Origin: Cryomorphaceae bacterium 1068
GTDB taxonomy: Bacteria > Bacteroidota > Bacteroidia > Flavobacteriales_D > Cryomorphaceae
Length of the DNA: 64,000 bases
Direction: 5' to 3'
Assembly (NCBI GenBank): GCA_027214385.1
Contig: JAPVXR010000009.1
Span: forward strand, 1-64,000
Shown here in pieces: positions 1 through 7,872 of the stretch (the stretch's first letter is position 1; the number at the start of each line of letters is the position of its first letter). The translations under genes were made by a program, and so were the position numbers. Below the pieces are notes generated by a model that worked only from the letters and a program-made list of their open reading frames with translations, was not told where the DNA came from and searched no databases.

Positions 1-16
1 CGGAACTTAAAAAAAA

Positions 17-39
17 CCGCAGGGTTGCAAACCCAGCGG
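17..39 (-). terminator. Hairpin with T-run on the minus strand
   Basis: CCGC-A-GGGTT, loop GCA, AACCC-A-GCGG forms a short GC-rich stem. The run of A just to its left becomes a T-run on the minus strand, so it would end leftward transcription. No convincing minus-strand gene lies just to its right, so it could equally be part of a palindromic repeat. Confidence 0.4.
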
Positions 40-180
40 AGCAGACAATAAACCACCCCCAAGTACCCGTTCCTCAGCGTTTGCCACCCCAATACAGGTT
101 CCCCGATTTCCACCAACCGAGAAATCCATTAAATTTGGGGAAGAACGTGTAGACACGAAAATATATACCCCCATAAGCTG

Positions 181-218
181 AATAACTCACACTAGTGTGT
201 GTTATTGAATTGTTGGCA
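181..218 (+). repeat. Palindrome followed by GTTGGCA, element 1 of the array
   Basis: A 26-bp palindrome with one mismatched pair (AATAAC...GTTATT, centre CACACTAGTGTG) lies at 181-206 and is followed by GTTGGCA at 212-218, just before the ATG at 231. The same GTTGGCA end occurs in the element at 1201-1261. It is the first of a series of palindromes that separate the small + strand genes of the first 10 kb. Confidence 0.45.
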
Positions 219-230
219 TTAATTAAAAGC

Positions 231-626
231 ATGAACCTTAGAGCAACCTGTAAAACTTGCGGCGAAGATGTTAGAACAAGAACATGGATTGCCGACCGTG
301 TGGAACTTGCACGGACGAAGGGTGAATATCTCGACTTGACCTGCAAGAAGTGTAGCTCGACTGACAAGTATCACGTTGATAGTTTATATGCTCAACCAAG
401 TCGATTTACTCAAATCACGGCCTTCACTGTTTTTGTCATAGGCACTCCGCTAATACTCCTTTTGCTTTGGGAAACTCTTTGGAAGATTAAGTGGATTTAT
501 GCAATATTGGTACTGGCAGGTTTGCTTCTTGTTCCCGTGACCATTTATGGCTTGATTTTAAAAGACGATAGAATGAGAGTTAGTTCATTTAACAGGCATA
601 AGCTGAAAGGGCTAGGCAACGGCTGA
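231..626 (+). CDS. Small zinc-ribbon membrane protein, unknown function
   Basis: The product has 131 residues. The N-terminus carries two CxxC pairs (CKTCGEDV near residue 6 and CKKCSS near residue 40), which suggests a zinc ribbon facing the cytoplasm. Two hydrophobic segments follow at about residues 62-85 and 92-112, then a short basic tail. I chose the ATG at 231 over the GTG at 195, because the GTG start would lie inside the palindrome at 181-206. I do not recognise a named family. It is the first gene of the + strand array of small genes separated by palindromes. A minus-strand frame over the same bases is a shadow. Confidence 0.7.
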   Translation: MNLRATCKTCGEDVRTRTWIADRVELARTKGEYLDLTCKKCSSTDKYHVDSLYAQPSRFTQITAFTVFVIGTPLILLLLWETLWKIKWIYAILVLAGLLLVPVTIYGLILKDDRMRVSSFNRHKLKGLGNG

Positions 627-683
627 TAAGTCGATTAGAAAAAAATGGAAGCACAAACGATAGCTGACAAAGCATTATAAACG

Positions 684-705
684 AATCAGGGAGAATTACC
701 TGATT
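684..705 (+). repeat. Short inverted repeat between array genes
   Basis: AATCAGG and CCTGATT form a perfect 7-bp stem with an 8-base loop, 15 bp before the ATG of the RDD gene. It sits where the other array palindromes sit, but it is shorter and lacks the GTTGGCA end, so its membership in the family is uncertain. Confidence 0.35.
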
Positions 706-720
706 TTGAAGAGAACAAAA

Positions 721-1200
721 ATGAAATTCGATAACGACTATAATTTGCTGACTAAACCTAATTTAGGAAAGCGGTTTGTGGCGGGTCTAATTGACTATGG
801 ACTGATAGTGCTGTATTTCATTTTAATGATTTATCTGTTTGGCGAACCAAATGATGATGGCGGACATTCGGTAAATGGATGGCCTGCATTTTCAATTTTA
901 GTAGTTTGGTTCCTACTTACCGTTGGACTCGAACAATTTACTGGTTCAACTTTGGGAAATAAGAGTCAACGATTGATAGTCAAACCTAAAATGGGCCTTC
1001 ATAAAAACCTGACGTTCGGACAATCTTTTAAACGGCACTTGCTGGATATGATTGACCTCTGGCCATTTGGCCTAATAGGGATTTTGACTATTAAGAACAC
1101 TGAACATAATCAACGCCTCGGTGACCTTTGGGCAAAGACGATAGTGCTTGATGTGACTGATCCAGAGCAAGGTAGAACACAAAAAGAAAAGAAAAACTAA
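721..1200 (+). CDS. RDD family membrane protein
   Basis: The product has 159 residues. The N-terminal stretch KRFVAGLIDYGLIV has the Arg and Asp spacing of the RDD family, and the glycine-rich NKSQRLIVKP and RLGDLWAKTIV segments near the C-terminus also fit. Two or three membrane segments are visible at about residues 21-42, 57-77 and 104-124. RDD proteins are small inner-membrane proteins, mostly of unknown role, some linked to ion or stress responses. I chose ATG 721 because the upstream TTG at 706 lies within the end of an inverted repeat. The gene is alone between two palindromes, as in a cassette. Confidence 0.8.
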   Translation: MKFDNDYNLLTKPNLGKRFVAGLIDYGLIVLYFILMIYLFGEPNDDGGHSVNGWPAFSILVVWFLLTVGLEQFTGSTLGNKSQRLIVKPKMGLHKNLTFGQSFKRHLLDMIDLWPFGLIGILTIKNTEHNQRLGDLWAKTIVLDVTDPEQGRTQKEKKN

Positions 1201-1261
1201 TGCCAACAAAACCTAAGAAAACATAGCCTCCGGCATACGTTTCTTAGCTTAGGCGTTGGCA
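1201..1261 (+). repeat. attC-like imperfect palindrome, element 3 (best copy)
   Basis: Nested inverted repeats: outer TGCCAAC/GTTGGCA, inner CCTAAGAAA against TTTCTTAG-ctt-AGG, where the right arm carries extra unpaired bases, around a loop ACATAGCCTCCGGC. Outer core boxes, an inner stem and asymmetric bulges are the architecture of integron attC sites. The right core GTTGGCA does not fit GTTRRRY strictly. The element starts directly after the upstream stop codon, and the next ATG follows 12 bp after its end. Confidence 0.6.
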
Positions 1262-1273
1262 GTAAATGAAGAA

Positions 1274-1726
1274 ATGAAGAACCCTGTTTTCCATATTCTA
1301 CTACTTCTTTCTCTGACCTCGACTTCTTGCATTTTCACTATCGGTTGGGACGACTTTAAAACAGAGCATATCGTTTCCGACTTCTATTTAGAGAGTATGA
1401 ATGATGACGGTCATATTCTAGTTTTGAAAGAAGACGAAGGCGACAACGGAGGAACAGTAATAGTTCCAAGTAAAGTGGTGAAAATTGGAAACAACGATAG
1501 ATTTATTGCAGCAGTCAGTTGCTGTAATTGGACTAAAGAGCATCAGGATACTACTTACTTTATTATTGACTTGGAAGAATACAATAAAGTGTCATGGTTT
1601 AAAAAGTTCTTCAACTCCTATTTAGACGAAATCGATGAATATAAATTTAAAAATGAGTCTGATTTCAATATGAAATTGGACAGCTTGACACGAGAAAATA
1701 GAATAGAATTAAATAGCGTAGAATAA
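1274..1726 (+). CDS. Small lipoprotein, unknown function
   Basis: The product has 150 residues. It begins MKNPVFHILLLLSLTSTSC, a short hydrophobic signal ending at a lipobox Cys at residue 19, so it is likely a lipid-anchored periplasmic or outer-membrane protein. The rest is acidic and has no motif I recognise, apart from an adjacent Cys pair (CC) near residue 76. ATG 1274 was chosen because it gives an intact signal peptide; the TTG at 1256 lies inside the palindrome. The gene lies alone between two attC-like elements. Confidence 0.7.
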   Translation: MKNPVFHILLLLSLTSTSCIFTIGWDDFKTEHIVSDFYLESMNDDGHILVLKEDEGDNGGTVIVPSKVVKIGNNDRFIAAVSCCNWTKEHQDTTYFIIDLEEYNKVSWFKKFFNSYLDEIDEYKFKNESDFNMKLDSLTRENRIELNSVE

Positions 1727-1737
1727 AAAAACACTAC

Positions 1738-1803
1738 TGCCAACAATCGCTATAAAAACATGCTCTACGGGACAATTTTCTTAGCTGAGACCGTTGTGCG
1801 GCA
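1738..1803 (+). repeat. attC-like imperfect palindrome, element 4
   Basis: It runs from TGCCAACAATCG to CCGTTGTGCGGCA. The inner arms are GCTAtaAAAA and TTTTctTAGC around the loop CATGCTCTACGGG. The loop is nearly identical to that of the element at 7229-7290 (CATGCTCTTCGGG). The right end GTGCGGCATAAAAATG resembles the right end of the element before 7943 (GGTGGCATAAAAAAAATG). Confidence 0.55.
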
Positions 1804-1850
1804 TAAAAATGAGACACGTAGATAAAGTAACATTAATGACTGAAACACTA

Positions 1851-2192
1851 ATGAGAAACCACATCAAACTTATCTTTCTGGCTTGGGCTGTTCTCTCGCT
1901 AAGCGCGTGTAGCGAACCTAGACAAATAGAAGAATTAGAACAACTTAAAAATGAGTTTGGTGGTACTTGGAGTCTATCTGAAAAAGAAGGATGTCTGTTA
2001 TTGAAAGTAAAGGATTCTCAAAGATTTTTGAATGTTAAAGATAGCGTTGATCCATTTTTCGAAACCATTGAAAACATCGCGAAAGACTGGGAAGTAGATC
2101 GATGCATCTACTTACAACACTATGTTGTGTTGTACGAAAATGGCGGATACAAACAAGAAGAAGAAACAGTTTGGATAGTCCGTGAACCTTGA
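1851..2192 (+). CDS. Small lipoprotein, unknown function
   Basis: The product has 113 residues. MRNHIKLIFLAWAVLSLSAC is a clear lipoprotein signal with the lipid-anchored Cys at residue 20. Several in-frame starts exist upstream (GTG 1794, ATG 1809, ATG 1836); 1851 gives a signal of normal length and is preferred. The mature part is charged, with two later Cys residues, and I recognise no family. It lies between elements 4 and 5 of the palindrome series. Confidence 0.65.
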   Translation: MRNHIKLIFLAWAVLSLSACSEPRQIEELEQLKNEFGGTWSLSEKEGCLLLKVKDSQRFLNVKDSVDPFFETIENIAKDWEVDRCIYLQHYVVLYENGGYKQEEETVWIVREP

Positions 2193-2218
2193 ATGAAAAA
2201 AAATAAATACGGCTAGTA

Positions 2219-2282
2219 AGATTGTATAAGAATGCATAGCTTCCTATCGTCAGCTACGACATCCTATACTGAGCGTTGCGGT
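2219..2282 (+). repeat. attC-like imperfect palindrome, element 5 (second sub-family)
   Basis: GTATA (2224-2228) pairs with TATAC (2265-2269), and TAGC pairs with GCTA inside; the right end reads GAGCGTTGCGG. The block GAATGCATAGCTTCCT recurs at 9303-9372 and, slightly changed, at 6546-6611. Its right end abuts the AraC remnant. Confidence 0.5.
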
Positions 2283-2360
2283 GCATTTGAAAAAACCGTT
2301 TTCAATACCTATTTCAAGAAGGAAACGGGGCTTACACCAAAGCAGTATTTGAATAGCTAA
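2277..2360 (+). pseudogene. AraC-family regulator, C-terminal remnant
   Basis: An open frame with no start codon ends at TAA 2358-2360. Its last residues read CGAFEKTVFNTYFKKETG followed by LTPKQYLNS. This is the end of the second helix-turn-helix of an AraC/XylS regulator, where F..YFKKxTGxTPxQY is strongly conserved. The N-terminal domain and first helix-turn-helix are absent. Upstream homology stops at the palindrome at 2219-2282, which suggests the regulator was cut when that element or the array to its left arrived. The genes to the right may once have been its targets. Confidence 0.6.
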
Positions 2361-2482
2361 GTCATCTTCACCCTTACTTTTCGGTTCGGATATGTAATTC
2401 CGAACATACGCGTGGGAATACGAACCTTTACAGAGCCTTCTACCTCCACCTTTGCTCTCGTAATCTTAAAACCACGATTATT

Positions 2483-3130
2483 ATGAAAAATTTATTAGCA
2501 ATTCTATTATTGTCTTTCACGCTAAGTGCTTTTGCTCAAACTGATTCAACTTTGATTAAAGAAACTAAAGTTGATTACAAGTGGAGGGTAAGCATACCTT
2601 ATCTTGTTCCTGAGGAGCTTATCCTTGGTTGGGACAATCGAACAAGTACTCAAATGGTAGAGCTTCATGTAAAACGCAACCTGGATAACAAGAACATCAT
2701 TGGAGTGAAGTTCGCCACTTGGAGATTATTTCAACCCATGGGAATCACCTGGTGGGATGGCGTAGTCGACAAAATGGAGTCCGGGACTGAATATTACGAT
2801 GGGTATTTAAGGGAAACAGGAATAGGTATCACTTACCAACGCATGCTTTGGAAAGGGTTGTTTGCATCCATAGAAGTGCTTCCGCAGATTCAAACCTACA
2901 CGGATTTAGACGGTAATAAAATTAAAAATGGTTTCAAAATTTATAATTCGTATCACTTAGGCTACCATATTTCAATTGGCGAGAAGAAAAGGTTTTTTGT
3001 AGAACCTCAGGTTCATATTAACCAGTGGATGTTTGACAACAATTCTCCTGAAGGGTTTAAAGAGTTTGACGATAAATACGGAAATGTATTTCTGTTTGAG
3101 CCGAACCTTTATTTAGGGTTTAAATTTTAA
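2483..3130 (+). CDS. Exported outer-membrane-type protein, unknown function
   Basis: The product has 215 residues. A signal peptide MKNLLAILLLSFTLSAFAQ ends in a typical SAFA-Q cleavage site. The mature part has alternating aromatic strands (for example GLFASIEVLPQIQTY and RFFVEPQVHINQWM) and ends in YLGFKF with a terminal Phe, the usual end of an outer-membrane beta-barrel. It resembles small porin-like proteins of Bacteroidota. It is followed after about 50 bp by a dehydrogenase gene and preceded by the AraC remnant. Confidence 0.65.
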   Translation: MKNLLAILLLSFTLSAFAQTDSTLIKETKVDYKWRVSIPYLVPEELILGWDNRTSTQMVELHVKRNLDNKNIIGVKFATWRLFQPMGITWWDGVVDKMESGTEYYDGYLRETGIGITYQRMLWKGLFASIEVLPQIQTYTDLDGNKIKNGFKIYNSYHLGYHISIGEKKRFFVEPQVHINQWMFDNNSPEGFKEFDDKYGNVFLFEPNLYLGFKF

Positions 3131-3182
3131 ACTCCTGCATATGAGTCAGGATTCAAGAAGAGAAACCGGAAAAAATAGAATC

Positions 3183-4121
3183 ATGAAGGGGATAAGATGC
3201 TTAAATTACGGAGGTTCTGAAAACCTTGTGATGGATGAGTTTGAAAAACCATCACCCAAAGCCAATGAAGTGCTGATAGGAATAAAAGCTACCTCAGTTA
3301 CGGCAAGTGATGTCCTTATACGGAGATTAAACGAGCCTCTTATGCCCAAATTTATCCTTCAGCTCATCTTTGGTTTCGGAAAACCAAGAAACCCGATTTT
3401 AGGAATGGTGACATCGGGAGTGGTTGTTGAGAAAGGTGCACAGGTTACTTCATTTAATATTGGAGATGAAGTTTTTGCGTACGGTTCTATTTCATCCCTG
3501 AATCATCGCTTTGGATCTTATGCGGAGTTCATCTGTTTACCACAAGATTGGAACATCGCACGAAAGCCTGAGAACGTAAGCTTTGAAGAAGCCGCTGCCA
3601 TTCCTTATGGCGGATTATTGGCCTCTCATCTTATAAATCAGACCCGTATCCGAAAAGGAGATGAAGTGCTTATTTATGGAGCGTCAGGAAGTATTGGAAC
3701 GGCAGCTGTTCAACTTGCCAAAAATGCCGGAGCTCAAGTCACCAGTGTATGCAGCAAAAGAAATTTTGAATTGGTTTATTCATTGGGCTCAGATAAGGCA
3801 ATTGATTACACCGCTGCAAATGCAGAAGACGAATTGGGTACTTACAAGTATGTAATAGACGCAGTCGGAAACAGTAAAACATCTACGCTAAAGAAAAAGA
3901 GCAAAGGAGCACTTAGTGATGGTGGCCAATATCTGTCTATCGACAACGGGATTCCTAAAACTCCGAAAAGAGCATTTTTCAGACTCAGGGAATTGGTAGA
4001 AAGTGGCAGGCTTAAACCTGTAATCGATAAGATGTTTCCATTGGAAAAAATGGCGGAGGCTCACAATTATGTGGAGCGTGGTCATAAGCGAGGGAATGTC
4101 ATCATAACCGTTTCTCATTGA
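3183..4121 (+). CDS. NAD(P)-dependent quinone-oxidoreductase-like alcohol dehydrogenase
   Basis: The product has 312 residues and belongs to the medium-chain dehydrogenase/reductase family. The N-terminal GroES-like catalytic domain includes PILGMVTSGVVVEKG and GDEVFAYG. The Rossmann part follows, with VLIYGASGSIGTAAVQLAK, the nucleotide-binding signature of zinc-independent quinone reductases. I see no clear catalytic-zinc ligands, which fits the quinone-oxidoreductase branch. I prefer ATG 3183 (MKGIRCLNYGG) over 3141, because family members start at this strand. It is followed after 27 bp by an alpha/beta hydrolase, so the two are probably co-transcribed. The substrate is unknown. Confidence 0.85.
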   Translation: MKGIRCLNYGGSENLVMDEFEKPSPKANEVLIGIKATSVTASDVLIRRLNEPLMPKFILQLIFGFGKPRNPILGMVTSGVVVEKGAQVTSFNIGDEVFAYGSISSLNHRFGSYAEFICLPQDWNIARKPENVSFEEAAAIPYGGLLASHLINQTRIRKGDEVLIYGASGSIGTAAVQLAKNAGAQVTSVCSKRNFELVYSLGSDKAIDYTAANAEDELGTYKYVIDAVGNSKTSTLKKKSKGALSDGGQYLSIDNGIPKTPKRAFFRLRELVESGRLKPVIDKMFPLEKMAEAHNYVERGHKRGNVIITVSH

Positions 4122-4148
4122 CCGATCTATCACTTCAATCAAACTATC

Positions 4149-5015
4149 ATGAAATCACTATTTAAAACAGAGGAAGGTAAGAACGAAATCTTAAGTCTGT
4201 ACGACCAAAAACTGGATAAACTCAATATTGACTCTGAGTACATTCAAGTTGAAACGAGCTTTGGAAAAACAAACATCATAGCCACGGGAGATGTATCAAA
4301 CCCGTCCATGGTGATCATTCATGGTTCCAATGGTTGTGCGCCCATTGCATTAGAAACGTATCCGAACCTAAGCAAATCATTCAGAGTGTTTGCGGTTGAT
4401 GTGATTGCGCAGCCCAATAAAAGCGCAGAAACCAGACCGAGTATGAACGATGACTCGTACGGCAAATGGATGAATGAAGTCATAGACCAACTCAACATTA
4501 CGGATGTAACGCTTGCCGGATTTTCATTTGGTGGATTAATCATTCTAAAAACGTTGGAGCATGATGAAAGCAGGATAAAAGAAGTGTACTTGTCTGCACC
4601 TGCTTACATCGTTAATGGAAATCCGTTAGCAGCTTTGTTCAAAGTCTTTATCCCAATGAGAAGATTTATGAAATCGAAAAAAACGCGGCATGTAGAGAAA
4701 TTCTTGTCCAACCTTTTCACCGAGCGAGATGAGTTTGCATTGGCGTTTCTTCAAAAAGTTATCGCGGAGTTTGAAATGGATTTTACACCCGTACCAACTA
4801 TCGATTCCGTTAAGGCGAAAAAAATCACCACACCGATTACCATTTTTGCTGCCAAAGAAGACGTTTTATTTCCGGGGAGAAAGATGATCAAACGTGCGTC
4901 AAGCATATTCCCCTCGTTAAAGGAGAGTCACTTGATTGAAGACTCCAAGCACGTTCAAAATAAAGCACAGAATAAAATTATCGAAGAGGCCATTTTGAAA
5001 AAAAACGATGATTGA
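4149..5015 (+). CDS. Alpha/beta hydrolase
   Basis: The product has 288 residues with no signal peptide, so it is cytoplasmic. The oxyanion region is VIIHGSNGC, and the nucleophile elbow is GFSFGG near residue 125. An acidic residue in FAAKEDVLFPG near 240 and the His of DSKHVQNK near 270 complete the likely triad. It belongs to the large alpha/beta-hydrolase superfamily; the substrate cannot be read from sequence. It sits directly downstream of the dehydrogenase gene, which suggests a joint role in handling a small organic compound. Confidence 0.8.
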   Translation: MKSLFKTEEGKNEILSLYDQKLDKLNIDSEYIQVETSFGKTNIIATGDVSNPSMVIIHGSNGCAPIALETYPNLSKSFRVFAVDVIAQPNKSAETRPSMNDDSYGKWMNEVIDQLNITDVTLAGFSFGGLIILKTLEHDESRIKEVYLSAPAYIVNGNPLAALFKVFIPMRRFMKSKKTRHVEKFLSNLFTERDEFALAFLQKVIAEFEMDFTPVPTIDSVKAKKITTPITIFAAKEDVLFPGRKMIKRASSIFPSLKESHLIEDSKHVQNKAQNKIIEEAILKKNDD

Positions 5016-5167
5016 TACAGCGCAAATATGCCATTTTTCAATTTGCCTTGTATCTAACGATGAATCAACAAAAGCCCCGTGCTGTGAAGGGACACCGTAA
5101 GTCATACTCCCATGAAATACGCGTAGACCATACAATAACAGTCATTACCCATTAAAAGATAAACCAT

Positions 5168-5785
5168 ATGAACAACCAAACCTTATCAAGAATCGCCGGA
5201 ATAAGTTATCTGATTATATTTTTTGCAGCAATTTTCGCAAATTTCTTTGCACTTGAATCCATTATTCAAGCCCCGATTGAAACTGTAGAGAACAATGATT
5301 TGATTGTAAGGATAGGGATCATAGCATTCCTCATTACCGTAGTATTTGATGTTGTCGTTGCTTGGGCACTTAAGGAACTCTACAAGAGCCATTCTTTGAC
5401 TGTTTTAAGCACCTATTTGAGGATGATGCACGCTGCAATAATGGGTGTTGCCATTTTTGCCTTGCCACTTGCACTCAAAGAAACCACCCGGCAGGGTATC
5501 CTCTCACAAGTTGACACGTTCAATTACATCTGGTTAATCGGGCTTTTCTTTTTTGGCATACACCTGACTCTTTTGAGTAAAATAGCTCCTGTTCCAAAGG
5601 TTATCAAAGTTTTTCTGGCCATTGCAGGAGTTATTTATGTTGCCGATACTGCAGCTCATTTTTTACTTTCAAATTATTCTGACTTTGCCACTGTATTTTT
5701 ACTATTGGTTGCCATTCCGAGTATTTTTGGAGAAATGTCATTCGCACTATGGCTGCTGATAAGAGGTGGAAAGACGAAGGAATAA
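5168..5785 (+). CDS. DUF4386 family membrane protein
   Basis: The product has 205 residues and about six membrane segments. It begins NQTLSRIAGISYLIIFFAAIF, which matches the start of DUF4386 proteins. The fifth segment region includes VIYVADTAAHFLL, and the protein ends GEMSFALWLLIRGGK, as is usual in the family. The function is unknown. A 150-bp spacer separates it from the hydrolase gene, and the next array palindrome starts just after its stop codon. Confidence 0.8.
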   Translation: MNNQTLSRIAGISYLIIFFAAIFANFFALESIIQAPIETVENNDLIVRIGIIAFLITVVFDVVVAWALKELYKSHSLTVLSTYLRMMHAAIMGVAIFALPLALKETTRQGILSQVDTFNYIWLIGLFFFGIHLTLLSKIAPVPKVIKVFLAIAGVIYVADTAAHFLLSNYSDFATVFLLLVAIPSIFGEMSFALWLLIRGGKTKE

Positions 5786-5801
5786 AAAACGATAGGCTGA
5801 T

Positions 5802-5840
5802 ATCGTGTAGGTGCTGTAGCTCGCGTTCAGTCGCTACGAT
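5802..5840 (+). repeat. attC-like imperfect palindrome, element 6
   Basis: ATCGT (5802-5806) pairs with ACGAT (5836-5840), and GTAGC (5816-5820) can pair with GCTAC (5833-5837). The segment TGTAGCTCGCGTTCAGTCG resembles the CATAGCTTCC...CGTCAGC core of the copies at 2219 and 6546. It lies between DUF4386 and the next lipoprotein gene. Confidence 0.45.
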
Positions 5841-5871
5841 TTATGTGCAAACCATTGGGTTAATTCAAAAA

Positions 5872-6543
5872 ATGAAAAAGTTTGTCTTGTTAACAGCTGC
5901 GGTTATTTCTCTAATGGGGTGCTCAGTACCTGTGGAAATGGAGACTGAGCCTACTGAAGAGTTGAACATTGAAAATGCCGGTATTCGAGACTTACTCAAG
6001 ATCATTCAGGACAATCCCTCTTCCCTTGGGTTTAGAGAAGCTCTCGACAAATACTTCATCATGACAAATAGTGATGATTATAGTCACGTCCCTTTTCACA
6101 AAAGCTTGGATATCAGGATTCTTGAGAATGACTCCGTGATACTTTATGGTTCAAGATACCACTTGGATTCAGTAAGATTAAAGTGTTTCGAGTACCTCAC
6201 ATTTCAAGGGCCATGGAAAGAGCATAAATCCATTGAGCATAAATTTGAATCTCATTTAAGCAGTGAAAATCTGTACTATACAAGAGGCCTTATTCATATC
6301 TCAGTTGAGGGTGATCCAATAATGTACGACAATGTCCAAGCCGTTTTGATCGAAGTTTCAAAGGCAATTGATGATTACAAAGAAAATCTGGGAAATGTTT
6401 GGTTTGAAAAAGAATCGGAAGAGCTTGCTGAGCGGGAGTCTTACCTTATCGATAGTCTAGTGGGAATTCGACTGCAGGTATTGCGCTTTCCTTATGGATA
6501 CCCGGATGGAGGAATGATTGATGAAAGAACGAAAAAGTACTAA
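5872..6543 (+). CDS. Lipoprotein, unknown function
   Basis: The product has 223 residues. MKKFVLLTAAVISLMGC is a lipoprotein signal with the anchored Cys at residue 17, followed by an acidic linker. The mature domain is mixed and charged with no family I recognise. Starts at and after 5749 would put part of the palindrome into the coding region and hide the signal peptide, so ATG 5872 is preferred. It is an isolated gene between elements 6 and 7 of the palindrome series. Confidence 0.7.
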   Translation: MKKFVLLTAAVISLMGCSVPVEMETEPTEELNIENAGIRDLLKIIQDNPSSLGFREALDKYFIMTNSDDYSHVPFHKSLDIRILENDSVILYGSRYHLDSVRLKCFEYLTFQGPWKEHKSIEHKFESHLSSENLYYTRGLIHISVEGDPIMYDNVQAVLIEVSKAIDDYKENLGNVWFEKESEELAERESYLIDSLVGIRLQVLRFPYGYPDGGMIDERTKKY

Positions 6544-6545
6544 CT

Positions 6546-6611
6546 CAACATTGTATCGGAAGGCATAGCTTCCCGCCGTCAGCCGGGATAAACATAGACT
6601 GAGGGTCAGTT
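6546..6611 (+). repeat. attC-like imperfect palindrome, element 7
   Basis: It begins CAACATTGTAT. GGAAG-gcatag-CTTCC forms one stem and TCCCG...CGGGA another, and the element then continues through CATAGACTGAG. It belongs to the GCATAGCTTCC sub-family together with 2219-2282 and 9303-9372. The 140 bp after it, up to the next gene, hold nothing I can name. Confidence 0.5.
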
Positions 6612-6751
6612 CCCTCCTGTTCTTCATTCCATTCCCTACCCTACTTTTCCGTTCTTATACAACACTGCGATTGCGCAAAGCGGTTTTTCCTATTTTTGGA
6701 AATGGCTACAGCCGCATATAAGGAAGTGGCATTTTTGCGCCTGATTATAGA

Positions 6752-7228
6752 ATGAAGATATTTCCGGAAACAGAATTGAATTTTAAACTGAACGACGGTC
6801 AGGACGAAACATTGGATAGACTAAAGCGAAGAACAGACTACTCTGCAAATCTGACGTCTCAATACACCGACAAGTCATTTCGCGGGAAAATTGTTGGGAC
6901 AAGATTTCAAATCATCTCCTCCGATATCGGACGTGGCGCCTTCTGCGTATTGACCGGTGAAATTTCTTCTGACACCGGAAAGGTAAAAGTTGAAATTCAC
7001 AAGGTGTTTAAAGTTCTTTTGAGCATTATCTTGCTATTTCCTGTAATTGGACTCACCATAACGTTGGCAAATGGAACAGAAGATTTTTCTCCATTATTCA
7101 TGGTCGGCGTGGTTCTACAGATATTATTCATCAGATTTGTTTTCATAGGACTTGCGTTTAGATTTCTATCTAAGTCAAGCCTGAACAGACTGCGCGATGT
7201 ATTGGATATAGAATGGAAAAAAAACTAG
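6752..7228 (+). CDS. Small two-segment membrane protein, unknown function
   Basis: The product has 158 residues. The first 85 or so are soluble and charged (RLKRRTDYSANLTSQYTDKS), with a beta-rich GKIVGTRFQIISS part. Two hydrophobic segments follow at about 88-106 and 116-136, and the end is basic. The layout recalls YcxB-like proteins that carry a small PH-like domain near membrane helices, but I cannot assign that family with confidence. ATG 6752 follows a long spacer, and the attC-like element 8 begins right after its stop codon. Confidence 0.6.
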   Translation: MKIFPETELNFKLNDGQDETLDRLKRRTDYSANLTSQYTDKSFRGKIVGTRFQIISSDIGRGAFCVLTGEISSDTGKVKVEIHKVFKVLLSIILLFPVIGLTITLANGTEDFSPLFMVGVVLQILFIRFVFIGLAFRFLSKSSLNRLRDVLDIEWKKN

Positions 7229-7290
7229 ACACGACGATACCTTTGGAAACATGCTCTTCGGGTAGTGGTTCTTAGATTAGGCTTGGCAAA
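7229..7290 (+). repeat. attC-like imperfect palindrome, element 8
   Basis: CCTttgGAA pairs loosely with TTCttagatTAGG around the loop ACATGCTCTTCGGG, and the right end reads GGCTTGGCA. It is a diverged copy of the element at 1201-1261 (right arm TTTCTTAGCTTAGG) and shares its loop with 1738-1803. The left outer box CAAC is not preserved. Confidence 0.5.
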
Positions 7291-7299
7291 CAATAGAGA

Positions 7300-7872
7300 A
7301 TGGGAGAAATAGAGTTTATAAATAAAGCGGAAAAGCACATCGTTCAGAAGGACGTTGTGAAAGTTGAGCGCGAGTTTGAAGGAGAGGATTTAGGTATATA
7401 TGGTTTTTTATTGGGTGCTTCATCGCAATTGCTATTTGTTCAAGTTGATTATGATTTTCAATTAGATGGGTATGCAATCATTCCAGCCTTTACTGTGTCC
7501 AAATTGAGATGTAACAAAACGGATAGATTTCATAAGGAAGTACTTAAAAAAGAAGGGATATTTGAGCGTGATTATGGATGTGACTCTTCGATTGATTTAA
7601 CTGATTGGCCTTCCGTTTTCAAGTCTCTGAAGGCTATTGGACACATAGTTTCCATAGAAGATGAAGAAGCCGAAGAAACTGACTTCGTGATTGGACGAAT
7701 AGTAAGGGTGAATAAGAAATCTGTTTCAATCCAATATTTTGACGGTTTAGGTCAATTAGACTCTGAAACAACGAGGGTATACTATGAGAATATTACGATT
7801 GTGAATTTTAATACTCGCTATATCAGAACTTACTCCAAGTATTTAAAAGAACCAAAAAAGAAAGACGTATGA
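7300..7872 (+). CDS. Cytoplasmic protein of unknown function
   Basis: The product has 190 residues with no signal peptide or membrane segment. The middle part contains YDFQLDGYAIIPAFTVSKLR and a Cys-bearing stretch near residues 70 and 93. A beta-rich domain around residues 130-170 (VIGRIVRVNKKSVSIQYFDG) could be an SH3-like or Sm-like small barrel. I recognise no named family. It is a single gene between two palindromes; the next palindrome overlaps its last codons. Confidence 0.55.
   Translation: MGEIEFINKAEKHIVQKDVVKVEREFEGEDLGIYGFLLGASSQLLFVQVDYDFQLDGYAIIPAFTVSKLRCNKTDRFHKEVLKKEGIFERDYGCDSSIDLTDWPSVFKSLKAIGHIVSIEDEEAEETDFVIGRIVRVNKKSVSIQYFDGLGQLDSETTRVYYENITIVNFNTRYIRTYSKYLKEPKKKDV

Noticed and set aside
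74-367. 97-residue open frame on the minus strand over the first gene
   Set aside because: It overlaps the better-supported zinc-ribbon frame, has no plausible signal or motif, and runs through the palindrome; it is a shadow.
1201-1261. Reading the palindrome as an ordinary rho-independent terminator
   Set aside because: No T-run follows the stem, the arms are asymmetric, and the outer boxes are next to the following start codon; related elements behave the same way.
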